A DNA stretch of 10,494 bases from Elusimicrobiota bacterium (lineage in GTDB: Bacteria; Elusimicrobiota; Elusimicrobia; Elusimicrobiales; UBA9959). Location of the stretch: NCBI GenBank assembly GCA_003500765.1, contig DNQL01000157.1:1-10494 (forward strand), read 5' to 3'. Positions 1 to 6,623 of this stretch are shown piece after piece. Made by a program: the position numbers and the translations under genes. Below the pieces are notes generated by a model. It ran no database searches, had not been told where the DNA came from, and saw only the letters and a program-made list of their open reading frames with translations. Position 1 is the first letter of the stretch. Each line of letters opens with the position of its first letter.

Positions 1-304
1 CGTAGCCGGTCGTCAGCGGCAGCTGCGCGCTGAACTTCCACGCCCCGCTGGCGAAGGCGCCGGCGATGACCAGCAGTATGCCGGCATGCAGCAGGAGGGA
101 ACGGCGGGGGCAGGAGGCGAAGCGCAGGGCCTGGCAGGCCGCGGTGTTGAGCAGCAGCGCGGCGCCCAGCGCCATGAACCACCAGCGGCCGTATACCGGG
201 ACGCCGCGGTTGAAAGCGGTCTCCCAGGCCAGGGAGACGGAGATAATGAAAAGCAGCGGGAAGAAAAGGTTCAGGCTTCCGGCGGCACCTAGTATTTTCT
301 TCAT
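1..304 (-). CDS. ResB-like cytochrome c biogenesis membrane protein, N-terminal part (cut by window edge)
   Basis: Reading the minus strand from the ATG at 304 gives 101 codons that stay open to the window edge. Three hydrophobic segments are visible at about residues 11-27, 41-57 and 69-87. The second ends in an L-N-T-x-x-C stretch and the third begins with a His (H73) followed by a G-rich membrane segment of the form H-x-G-I-L-L-V-I-x-G. These two patterns are typical of the start of ResB (Ccs1) proteins, which work with the CcsA-type haem lyase in system II cytochrome c maturation in the inner membrane. The ATG overlaps the murQ stop by 4 bp (ATGA), so translation is probably coupled to murQ, and it belongs to the leftward ndk operon. 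Only the first membrane helices are seen; the periplasmic domain lies outside, so a different multi-pass protein remains possible. Confidence 0.62.
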   Translation of the reverse strand, partial: MKKILGAAGSLNLFFPLLFIISVSLAWETAFNRGVPVYGRWWFMALGAALLLNTAACQALRFASCPRRSLLLHAGILLVIAGAFASGAWKFSAQLPLTTGY

Positions 305-1200
305 CCCAGGATGGGGCGCAGGAAACCCTTGTGCTTCCTGACGAGGGCGCGGGCAGCTTCCCTGGACAGGCCTTTCCGGGCCATGACGATGGAAGTCTTA
401 ACGTCGTCGCCGGTCTCGGCAAGGAGGCGGCCGGCCTCTTCCGGGTCCACGCCTCCCAGGCGAGAGACTATGCGCGCCGCGCGCAGTTCGAGCTTCTGCG
501 AGGTCGTGCGCACGTCCACCATCCAGTTGCGGTAGACCTTGCCGGAGATGATCATCGCCGAGGTGGTGAGCATGTTGAGCGCGAGCTTGGTGGCGGTGCC
601 GGATTTCATGCGCGTGGACCCCGATATCGGCTCGGGCCCGGCGTCTATCGCTATGACGCAGCGGGCGGCGGGCACTTTCTCGCGGTAATTGCAGGTCAGG
701 AGAACTCCGAAAGCGCCTTTCTTCCGGGCCGCTTCCAGGCCGCCCAGCACGTAAGGGGTGACTCCGCTGGCCGCGATGCCGACCACGACGTCGCCCTTCC
801 GGGCGCAGCGGCTTATCTCGCGGCGGCCGTTCTCCCTTCTGTCCTCCGCCCCTTCCTTGGAGAGGAAGACGGCGCTGTCGCCGCCGGCCATGAGGGCCTT
901 GAAAGTGTCGGGTTTAACGCCGTAGGTGGGGGGGAGTTCGGCCGCTTCCAGCACGCCCAGCCGGCCGCTGGTGCCCGCGCCGATGAAGACGATGCGCCCG
1001 CCTTTAAGGAAGGTCGCGGATACTTCCCGGGCGGCCCTCTCTATGGCGGGGATGGCTTTCGCTACCGCGCGCGGCACTCCCGCGTCCTCCCTGTTGAGCT
1101 TCTCGAGCACGCGCCGCAGCGGGATCCTGTCCAGGTCGAGGGTCCGTGGATTTTCCCGCTCGGTGGGCAGGCTGGAGTACCTTGAAAATCTGTCATTCAT
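301..1200 (-). CDS. murQ: N-acetylmuramic acid 6-phosphate etherase (MurQ)
   Basis: MurQ cleaves the D-lactyl ether of MurNAc-6-phosphate to give GlcNAc-6-phosphate and lactate, a cytoplasmic step of peptidoglycan sugar recycling. The protein is 299 residues from the chosen start, the usual family length. It shows the N-terminal T-E-x-x-N-P-x-T-x-x-L-D motif, the SIS-domain sugar-phosphate loop G-A-G-T-S-G-R-L-G (about 74-82), and A-E-L-P-P-T-Y-G, whose Glu88 matches catalytic Glu83 of E. coli. A second acidic residue in E-G-A-E-D (Glu119) matches E. coli Glu114. The G-S-T-R-M-K-S-G-T-A-T-K motif and N-M-L-T-T follow, then a C-terminal helical region. I chose ATG at 1200 over an in-frame GTG at 1209 because the Shine-Dalgarno-like GGAAGGT lies 7 nt before the ATG and would abut the GTG. 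The start overlaps the upstream hydrolase-like gene by 8 bp. No MurNAc transporter or anhMurNAc kinase is in the window. Confidence 0.96.
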   Translation of the reverse strand: MNDRFSRYSSLPTERENPRTLDLDRIPLRRVLEKLNREDAGVPRAVAKAIPAIERAAREVSATFLKGGRIVFIGAGTSGRLGVLEAAELPPTYGVKPDTFKALMAGGDSAVFLSKEGAEDRRENGRREISRCARKGDVVVGIAASGVTPYVLGGLEAARKKGAFGVLLTCNYREKVPAARCVIAIDAGPEPISGSTRMKSGTATKLALNMLTTSAMIISGKVYRNWMVDVRTTSQKLELRAARIVSRLGGVDPEEAGRLLAETGDDVKTSIVMARKGLSREAARALVRKHKGFLRPILG

Positions 1201-2086
1201 TGATTTCACCTTCCACGGGTTCTTCGGCGTTCTCTTCTTCGTAGCCGGACTCTTCTTCGGAGGGGGCGTCTTCCCACGGCACGGTCTCCAGTCCGCCGGT
1301 GACGTAGGTGGAGGAGGACTCCACCACCGTCGGGAAGGAGCTTCTCCCGAACCAGTCCAGTATTCGGCGCGCGCTGTAGAGGTTTATCAGCTCCGAGCCG
1401 AAGCCCCTGGCTTCTACCAGCGTTATTACGTTCTCCGGTCCGCAGGCGAGCTTCGCGATGTCGTTGAGGAGCTGGAATTCCTTGAACTGCCGTTCGCGGT
1501 TGGCCCCGGCCATCATAAGCAGCGGCTTGCGGCCGTAGGCGCGGAGCGGGTTGACCACCAGCACGTCGTTGACGTTCAACACCGGGGAGACCGCCGCGAC
1601 TTTCGGTATCTCCTTATATATGGCCGCCGTCTTTATGCCCAGGTTCGCCCCCAGTATGGAACCGACGATCAGGACCCTGTCTGTGGCTATGGCCCGGGTG
1701 GAGAGGAAGACCAGCGCCCCGTCCACGTCGCGTATCATCTTGTTGTACTCGTTGTCCGAGCCGCTGTGCCTGAAATTCCTCCACGTTACCGTCGAGCCCG
1801 CCGGGTCGAGCACGCTGCGGCCGTGGCCCCGCATGTCGGGCGCCAGGTAGCCGTAACCGTAGCGCCTGAGCTGGGACTGGAAGAATTTCCATTCGGAGGC
1901 GGAGCCCTTGTGGGAGTGGAGCAGCAGGACCACCGGCGCGTTCTCGGCCGGCGGCAGGTAGTCGGCGTATATGGTCCACCCGTCCGCCGCCTGGAAGGAG
2001 ACCTCCCCGGCGGCGCGCGGCTCCTGGGCCGGCGCGGCCGCGGCCAGGATAAGCGTAAGGCCGCAGGTTGTGAACAGGCGCTTCAT
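1193..2086 (-). CDS. Secreted alpha/beta-hydrolase-fold protein with apparently lost catalytic triad
   Basis: The 297-residue protein begins with a basic N-terminus and a hydrophobic stretch ending A-A-A-A-P-A-Q (about residues 4-21), a likely Sec signal peptide without a lipobox, so export to the periplasm or outside is expected. The rest has the alpha/beta-hydrolase layout: L-L-L-H-S-H-K-G-S (54-62) at the oxyanion region, A-P-D-M-R-G-H-G-R-S (82-91), then a nucleophile-elbow region V-G-S-I-L-G-A-N (141-148). Relatives usually read V-G-A-S-I-G-A-N there, so the Ser position holds Ile144. The acid turn reads A-G-A-N-R-E-R (193-199) with no Asp, and the G-H-G motif near the end reads G-F-G (Phe229). 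All three triad positions therefore look replaced. The last 26 residues contain 13 Glu/Asp and no Lys/Arg. It sits 22 bp after ndk and overlaps murQ by 8 bp. Fold assignment is fairly secure; a binding or scaffold role is inference. Confidence 0.8.
   Translation of the reverse strand: MKRLFTTCGLTLILAAAAPAQEPRAAGEVSFQAADGWTIYADYLPPAENAPVVLLLHSHKGSASEWKFFQSQLRRYGYGYLAPDMRGHGRSVLDPAGSTVTWRNFRHSGSDNEYNKMIRDVDGALVFLSTRAIATDRVLIVGSILGANLGIKTAAIYKEIPKVAAVSPVLNVNDVLVVNPLRAYGRKPLLMMAGANRERQFKEFQLLNDIAKLACGPENVITLVEARGFGSELINLYSARRILDWFGRSSFPTVVESSSTYVTGGLETVPWEDAPSEEESGYEEENAEEPVEGEINE
1208..1214 (-). promoter_or_regulatory. Ribosome binding site of murQ (decides the start)
   Basis: On the minus strand GGAAGGT ends 7 nt before the ATG at 1200, a normal spacing. 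It would touch the alternative GTG at 1209, so the ATG is preferred. The site lies inside the last codons of the upstream gene, as expected for coupled genes. Confidence 0.7.
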
Positions 2087-2108
2087 CGCTTCTTCGCTTC
2101 CCGGGGAG

Positions 2109-2585
2109 TTACGGGAGGATCTCCTCCGGCCTGAACCAGATGGCTATCTCTCGGTCGGCTTCTTCGACGTTGCCGGAAGCGTGCACCACGTTCTCGTAAT
2201 AACCGTGCCTGTGGCAGATGCGGCCGAAGGCGCCGCGGATGGTGTCCGGCGAGGCGTCCTCGGGATTGGTCGCCCCGACCGCGGCGCGGATCCCTTTCAC
2301 CGCGTCCTCGCCCTGGTAGACGAGTGCCAGGACCCGGCGCTTGGGGTCGCCGTGATACTCGCCTTTGATGAAATTGATCAGGTGCTCGAAAAGTTTCTTG
2401 TCGGCGAAGGGGCCTTTGCCTTCGAGCAGCGCGTAATGCTCGCGGGCCAGCTTGTCGGTGACCGGGACTATCTTGGCCCCCACCAGCTCCATGTGGGTGT
2501 TCTCAAGCCTGTCTATGGCCAGGCCCGCCAGGTGGCGCTGCATGCCGTCGGGTTTTATCAGTACGAGGGTCCTTTCTATGGCCAT
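2109..2585 (-). CDS. ndk: Nucleoside diphosphate kinase
   Basis: Ndk transfers the gamma phosphate between nucleoside triphosphates and diphosphates through a phosphohistidine. The 158-residue protein starts with the family's T-L-V-L-I-K-P-D-G (Lys11), has G-A-T-N-P-x-x-A-x-x-x-T-I-R-G (104-118) and an active-site segment N-V-V-H-A-S (His135). It is longer than the usual 135-150 residues: extra residues sit between F-I-K-G and V-L-A-L-V (about 75-84) and between F-G and N-V-V-H (about 122-131). After the catalytic His the common S-D is S-G. The frame is open upstream to 2717, but the ATG at 2585 is the right start because it gives the canonical N-terminus and follows a strong GGAGG (2590-2594) by 4 nt. 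It is the first gene of the leftward operon and is divergent from the gene at 2704. Confidence 0.96.
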   Translation of the reverse strand: MAIERTLVLIKPDGMQRHLAGLAIDRLENTHMELVGAKIVPVTDKLAREHYALLEGKGPFADKKLFEHLINFIKGEYHGDPKRRVLALVYQGEDAVKGIRAAVGATNPEDASPDTIRGAFGRICHRHGYYENVVHASGNVEEADREIAIWFRPEEILP

Positions 2586-2619
2586 CCGTCCTCCTTCCTG
2601 CGTATCCGCTCTTTTTCCA

Positions 2620-2648
2620 ATTTTACATATTTTGCGCGAGTGTGTGAC
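2620..2648 (-). promoter_or_regulatory. Possible promoter of the ndk operon
   Basis: The divergent spacer has one AT-rich patch on the minus strand. TAAAAT (2620-2625, read on the minus strand) is a fair -10 and is preceded by TATG, but the hexamer 17 nt upstream (GTCACA) is a poor -35. Position, about 30 nt before the ndk Shine-Dalgarno, makes it the best candidate I can find. Confidence 0.35.
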
Positions 2649-2658
2649 CAGGAGTCCG

Positions 2659-2687
2659 TTGATTCCGGCCCCGCGCCGTGGTAGAAT
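2659..2687 (+). promoter_or_regulatory. Sigma70-type promoter for the gene at 2704
   Basis: TTGATT (2659-2664), a 17-nt spacer, and TAGAAT (2682-2687) form a good housekeeping-type promoter. Transcription would begin near 2694, leaving a leader of only about 10 nt before the ATG at 2704. A GGGGGT stretch at 2693-2698 is the only Shine-Dalgarno-like element and would sit at the extreme 5' end of the message. Confidence 0.6.
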
Positions 2688-2703
2688 ATCCCGGGGGTAG
2701 TTT

Positions 2704-3405
2704 ATGGACGACAGCAAAGTTCTGTGCGGGCGCTGCCGCGAGCTGCTGAAAAGCGCGGAGCGCCTCCGTGACGATTTCGACGCCTGCTACCAGTATACCT
2801 GGTTCAGGTTCTCGCCTTTTAACCCGGATTACGCCCGGTGGAAGAAGGACGTGAGGGACCAGCTTGTCCGCGCCTTCGGCGCCAACAGCGCCAGGGTGCT
2901 GGAACTGGACCGCTGTGAGCGGGTCTACGCCCAGTCGGCCCCCGGCACTCTTTTCGACAGGTATCTGGATTCGCTTAAAAGCGCGGTATCCGCGCTGGAA
3001 GCCGTCCCGGCCTCTCCCCGGCCCGCGCCTGCCGTCCCCCAGTCCTCCGACCGCGTCTCCTTCCGGGTCATTTCCCGGGACCTCCTGGTCCGCGCCTCCG
3101 AACTGCGCGAGGAGGGGAACTTCCTCTCTTCGGCCGTAATGTGCGGCGCCGTGCTGGAGAACGCGCTGCGCCGCCTCTGCGAGTCCGAGGGGCTCTCTTC
3201 CCAGACGGAATCTTCGGACTTCCCGAGGCTTTGCGAGGCCCTGCTGGCCAAAGGCGCGCTCGACCGGGAGGAACACCGCCAGCTGATGCTTAAATTCAGC
3301 CTGAAGAAACTCGCGGAGCACTGCTACTCCGAGAAACTGAACTCCGACAATGTGAAAGAGATGATCGACTGGACCGGGGCTTTCCTGGATCGCAGGTTCC
3401 ACTGA
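2704..3405 (+). CDS. Unassigned protein with HEPN/DUF4145-like C-terminal half
   Basis: I do not recognise this 233-residue protein by name. The N-terminal part (1-95) has a Cys-x-x-Cys near the start (C8, C11) and an aromatic-rich stretch (about 27-45) with helical periodicity. A Pro/Ala/Ser-rich linker follows (about 100-113). The C-terminal half (about 117-232) looks all-helical: A-S-E-L-R-E-E-G-N-F-x-S-A-x-x-x-x-G-x-x-L-E-x-A-L-R-R-L-C, then a segment ending K-K-L-A-E-H (201-206) and a closing helix M-I-D-W-x-x-x-F-L. This matches the general pattern of HEPN/DUF4145-type domains, where R-N-x-x-x-H is common at the 201-206 position. Here Arg and Asn are both Lys, so ribonuclease activity is doubtful. 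It has its own promoter, is divergent from ndk, and is followed by a separate promoter for the next operon, so it appears to be monocistronic. Function unknown. Confidence 0.75.
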   Translation: MDDSKVLCGRCRELLKSAERLRDDFDACYQYTWFRFSPFNPDYARWKKDVRDQLVRAFGANSARVLELDRCERVYAQSAPGTLFDRYLDSLKSAVSALEAVPASPRPAPAVPQSSDRVSFRVISRDLLVRASELREEGNFLSSAVMCGAVLENALRRLCESEGLSSQTESSDFPRLCEALLAKGALDREEHRQLMLKFSLKKLAEHCYSEKLNSDNVKEMIDWTGAFLDRRFH

Positions 3406-3410
3406 CGTCC

Positions 3411-3422
3411 CCGGCGCGCCGG
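3411..3422. repeat. Perfect 12-bp GC palindrome
   Basis: CCGGCGCGCCGG begins 6 bp after the stop of the gene at 2704 and ends just before the -35 of the next promoter. It has no following T-run, so it is not a convincing intrinsic terminator. In a GC-rich genome it may be chance or a protein-binding site. Confidence 0.4.
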
Positions 3423-3425
3423 CTC

Positions 3426-3454
3426 TTGCCCCGCCAATAATATAATTGTAAAAT
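3426..3454 (+). promoter_or_regulatory. Promoter of the receiver-lysS-lol-mcsAB operon
   Basis: TTGCCC (3426-3431), a 17-nt spacer and TAAAAT (3449-3454) preceded directly by TG make a good sigma70-type promoter. A second -10-like TATAAT lies at 3441-3446 but lacks a matching -35. Transcription would start near 3461, giving a leader of about 49 nt with a hairpin at its 5' end and GGAGG at 3501-3505. Confidence 0.6.
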
Positions 3455-3462
3455 CAATCGCG

Positions 3463-3479
3463 TAAAGCGGCCCGCTTTA
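3463..3479 (+). promoter_or_regulatory. Perfect hairpin at predicted 5' end of the operon mRNA
   Basis: TAAAGCG-GCC-CGCTTTA is a perfect 7-bp inverted repeat with a 3-nt loop. It falls a couple of nucleotides after the predicted start site and about 20 nt before the Shine-Dalgarno sequence. It has no T-run, so a terminator is unlikely. It could stabilise the 5' end of the message or, as DNA, serve as an operator. Confidence 0.5.
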
Positions 3480-3509
3480 AGGCCGTCGTCAGCGTTTCCC
3501 GGAGGTTAC

Positions 3510-3889
<380 letters not shown>

Positions 3890-3893
<4 letters not shown>

Positions 3894-5374
3894 GCGGCAA
3901 TACCCTCCAGGAGATAGTCGGCCACAACTACGGGAAGATCAAGTCCCTCCGCGAGCAGGGTATAGACCCCTATCCGCGCCGTTTCCAGGTTACCCATGCC
4001 GCCGCCGACGCGCTGAAGCAGCCGGCGGATACGCAGGTCCGCTGCGCCGGCCGCGTGGTGCTGCTGCGCATGATGGGCAAGGCGGCCTTCGCCCACATCA
4101 AGGACGGCACAGGCAAGATACAGATCTACGTTAAGAAAGACGCCGTCGGAGAGAAGGATTACGAGACCTTCAAGAAGTTCGTCGGCGTCGGCGACTTTCT
4201 GGGAGTGGAAGGCAAGCTCTTCGTCACCAAGACAGGCGAACTTACCGTCAGCGTGGAAAAGCTCACCATCCTCTCGAAGTCCGTGCGGCCTCTGCCCGAA
4301 AAGTGGCACGGCCTCACCGACCCCGAGACCCGCTATCGCGAGCGTTCCCTGGACCTCATCTCCAACGACGAGGTCAGGCAGATATTCGTCAACCGCGCCC
4401 GGATAGTTTCTGGCGTGCGGCAGGTGCTCGACGGCGACGGCTACCTGGAGGTCGAGACCCCCGTGCTCTGCGCGCAGGCCGGCGGCGCCTCCGCCCGGCC
4501 GTTCGTGACTTTTCACAACGTTTACAAGAACGAGCTCTACATGCGCATCGCCACCGAGCTGCCGCTCAAGAAGCTCATCATCGGCGGCTTCGACGGCGTA
4601 TACGAGATAGGCCGCATCTTCCGCAACGAAGGCGTGGACACCAGCCATAACCCCGAGTTCACCTCGCTGGAGGCGTACAAGGCCTACGGCGACTACAACA
4701 CGATGGCCGAACTGGCCGAAAAGATCTTCGCCCGGTGCTCGGAACTGACCGGCGTCACCGAAGTGGACTACAACGGGATGCGGATAAACCTCAAGCCCCC
4801 GTTCCGCCGCGTCTACCTCCCCGAGATATGGAAAGAGAAGACCGGTCATGATATCCACGAGGTGCTCAGCGGCAAGTCGTTCAACCGCGAAGCGCTGCGC
4901 GCGCTGGCCCGGGAGAAGGGCGTCGGCTTCTCCGACGACACGCCTTCCGCCAAGATCTTCGACAGGATGTTCGAGACCCTCGTTCAGGCCGACCTCGAGC
5001 AGCCCACGTTCGTCATGGACCACCCTACCGCCATCACCCCGCTGGCCAAGTGCAAGGAGGGGGACGAGTCCATCGTGGAGCGTTTCGAGCTGTTCGTCGC
5101 CAAGATGGAGCTCGCCAACGCCTACACCGAGCTCAACGACCCCGAGGACCAGAAGGACCGGCTGCTCGAGCAGGTGCGCCAGCGCAGCGAGGAGAAGAAC
5201 GCCGAGGCCGACGTGCTCGACAAGGATTTCATCGAGGCCATGGAATATGGCATGCCCCCGACGGGCGGCATAGGCATAGGCATCGACCGCCTGGCCATGC
5301 TGTTCTCGGGCAAGTCCTCGATACGGGAAGTGATACTCTTCCCGCTGCTTAAGCCGGTCGACCAACCGCAGTAA
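3890..5374 (+). CDS. lysS: Lysyl-tRNA synthetase, class II
   Basis: LysRS charges tRNA-Lys with lysine using ATP. The 494-residue protein has the family's usual length and order: an N-terminal OB-fold tRNA anticodon-binding domain (about 45-145, including G-R-V-V-x-x-R-x-x-G-K-A-A-F and D-G-T-G-K-I-Q), then the class II catalytic core. Motif 1 runs up to G-Y-L-E-V-E-T-P-V-L (184-193). Motif 2 is F-R-N-E-G-V-D-T-S-H-N-P-E-F (about 244-257). Motif 3 is G-I-G-I-G-I-D-R-L-A-M-L (460-471). It is in the middle of a tight operon, overlapping the receiver gene by 4 bp and followed after 28 bp by a LolC/E-type permease. About 12 of its Ile codons are ATA, about 17 are ATC and none ATT by hand count, unusual for such GC-rich DNA. 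Confidence 0.98.
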
Positions 5375-5375
5375 C

Positions 5376-5393
5376 CGCCCGCCGGCGCGGGCG
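5376..5393 (+). promoter_or_regulatory. GC hairpin between lysS and lolC/E
   Basis: CGCCCGC-CGGC-GCGGGCG is a perfect 7-bp stem with a 4-nt loop starting just after the lysS stop and ending 9 nt before the ATG at 5403. There is no T-run, so it is not a classical terminator. It covers the place where a Shine-Dalgarno would be expected, and only a weak GCAGAG remains, so it may reduce initiation at the permease or mark an mRNA processing site. Confidence 0.45.
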
Positions 5394-5402
5394 CAGAGTA
5401 AT

Positions 5403-6623
5403 ATGGCTCCAGAGACGTTCATCGCCCTCCGTTACCTCAGCGCCAAGCGCAAGGGACTGTTCTCCGTGGTCACCACGCTCATCGGCGTGGCCGGCGTCTC
5501 GCTCGGCGTCGCCGCCCTCATCGTAACGCTGTCCATCATGGACGGCTTCCAGACCGACATCCGCCGCAAGATAGTGGACGCGCAGGCCCATATCGTGGTC
5601 TACGGCCAGATGCGCCCCGGCGACGGGGAACGCGCCGCGGCCAGGATAGCGGCCGCGCCGGGCGTGGAGGCGGTCTCGGCTTTCGCCCTCGGCCAGGGTA
5701 TCATCACTTTCGACAACCGCTCTACCGGGGCAGTGGTCCGGGGAGTGGAGCCCGACGCCGAGGCCCGGGTGAATTCCCTGAAGGACTCGCTGGTGCGCGG
5801 CTCCTGGGACGGCCTCGCTCCGTCGGGCGGGGTTCCCGGCATAATCCTCGGCGAGGAGCTGGCGAAGAACCTGGGGGCCTGGACCGGCGACGAGGTGATA
5901 CTGGTCTCGCCGCGCTCGGCCGACTCGGGCCTGGGCCTGCTGCCGCGCATGAAGAAGTTCCGCGTCGCCGGCCTCTCCCGAACCGGCTACTACGAGTACG
6001 ACAATACAATGGCTTACTGCGGCCTGAAAGAGGCTTCGCAGTTCTTCGGCATGGGGGGCGAGCCCAACGGCTTCGGCGTCAGGCTCAAGGACATGGACCT
6101 GGCCGCGCCGGCGGCCGAATCCCTGCGCGTCTCCCTCGGCTTTCCTTTCACGGTCAAGACCTACGCCGACATGAACCGCACGCTCTTCGCCGCGCTGAAG
6201 CTGGAGAAGTTCGTCATGTCTCTGGTGCTGGCGCTCATCATACTGGTGGCGACCTTCACCATCGCTTCCAACCTGCTGATGATGACCGTGGAAAAGATGC
6301 GCGACATAGGGATCCTGCGCGCCATGGGCGCCGGGCCGGGTCTGATACGCCGCGTCTTCCTGCTGGAGGGGGCCCTGATCGGCCTCGCCGGCACTCTGCT
6401 CGGCGTGCTGCTGGGCGTTGGGATCTCCCTCTTTATAGGGCATTACCCCGTCATAGAGCTGCCGTCGGACATCTATTACGTGACCAAGGTCCCCGTCAAG
6501 CTGGACGCGCTGGACATACTCCTCACCGCGCTGGCCAGCTTCGGCCTCTGCTCGCTTAGCGCCCTCTACCCGGCCTCCCGCGCCGCGAAGCTCAACCCCG
6601 TGGACGCGATACGTTATGGATAA
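5403..6623 (+). CDS. LolC/LolE-family lipoprotein-releasing permease
   Basis: The 406-residue inner-membrane protein has the LolC/E layout: R-Y-L near the N-terminus followed by TM1 (about 21-43) and the family's x-M-D-G-F (45-49), then a large periplasmic domain (about 50-268). Three C-terminal helices follow (about 270-292, 318-345, 370-395), with the coupling motif M-R-D-I-G-I-L-R-A-M-G-A between TM2 and TM3 and P-A-x-R-A-A-x-L-N-P-V-x-A-I-R at the end. With LolD it would extract lipoproteins from the inner membrane and pass them to LolA. Only one permease gene is seen, so it may act as a LolF-like homodimer or pair with a second gene elsewhere. I cannot choose between LolC and LolE by eye, so no symbol is given. 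The start has a weak ribosome site; the stop overlaps lolD by 8 bp. Confidence 0.9.
   Translation: MAPETFIALRYLSAKRKGLFSVVTTLIGVAGVSLGVAALIVTLSIMDGFQTDIRRKIVDAQAHIVVYGQMRPGDGERAAARIAAAPGVEAVSAFALGQGIITFDNRSTGAVVRGVEPDAEARVNSLKDSLVRGSWDGLAPSGGVPGIILGEELAKNLGAWTGDEVILVSPRSADSGLGLLPRMKKFRVAGLSRTGYYEYDNTMAYCGLKEASQFFGMGGEPNGFGVRLKDMDLAAPAAESLRVSLGFPFTVKTYADMNRTLFAALKLEKFVMSLVLALIILVATFTIASNLLMMTVEKMRDIGILRAMGAGPGLIRRVFLLEGALIGLAGTLLGVLLGVGISLFIGHYPVIELPSDIYYVTKVPVKLDALDILLTALASFGLCSLSALYPASRAAKLNPVDAIRYG

Noticed and set aside
1201..1209. GTG start for murQ at 1209
   Set aside because: The Shine-Dalgarno GGAAGGT would be directly adjacent; its spacing fits the ATG at 1200.
2586..2717. N-terminal extension of ndk to an ATG at 2717
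   Set aside because: The extension covers the divergent promoter region, has no family match, and the internal ATG at 2585 has a strong GGAGG and gives the canonical Ndk start.
3406..3480. Intrinsic terminator after the gene at 2704
   Set aside because: The palindrome at 3411-3422 and the hairpin at 3463-3479 both lack a following T-run, and a promoter lies between them.
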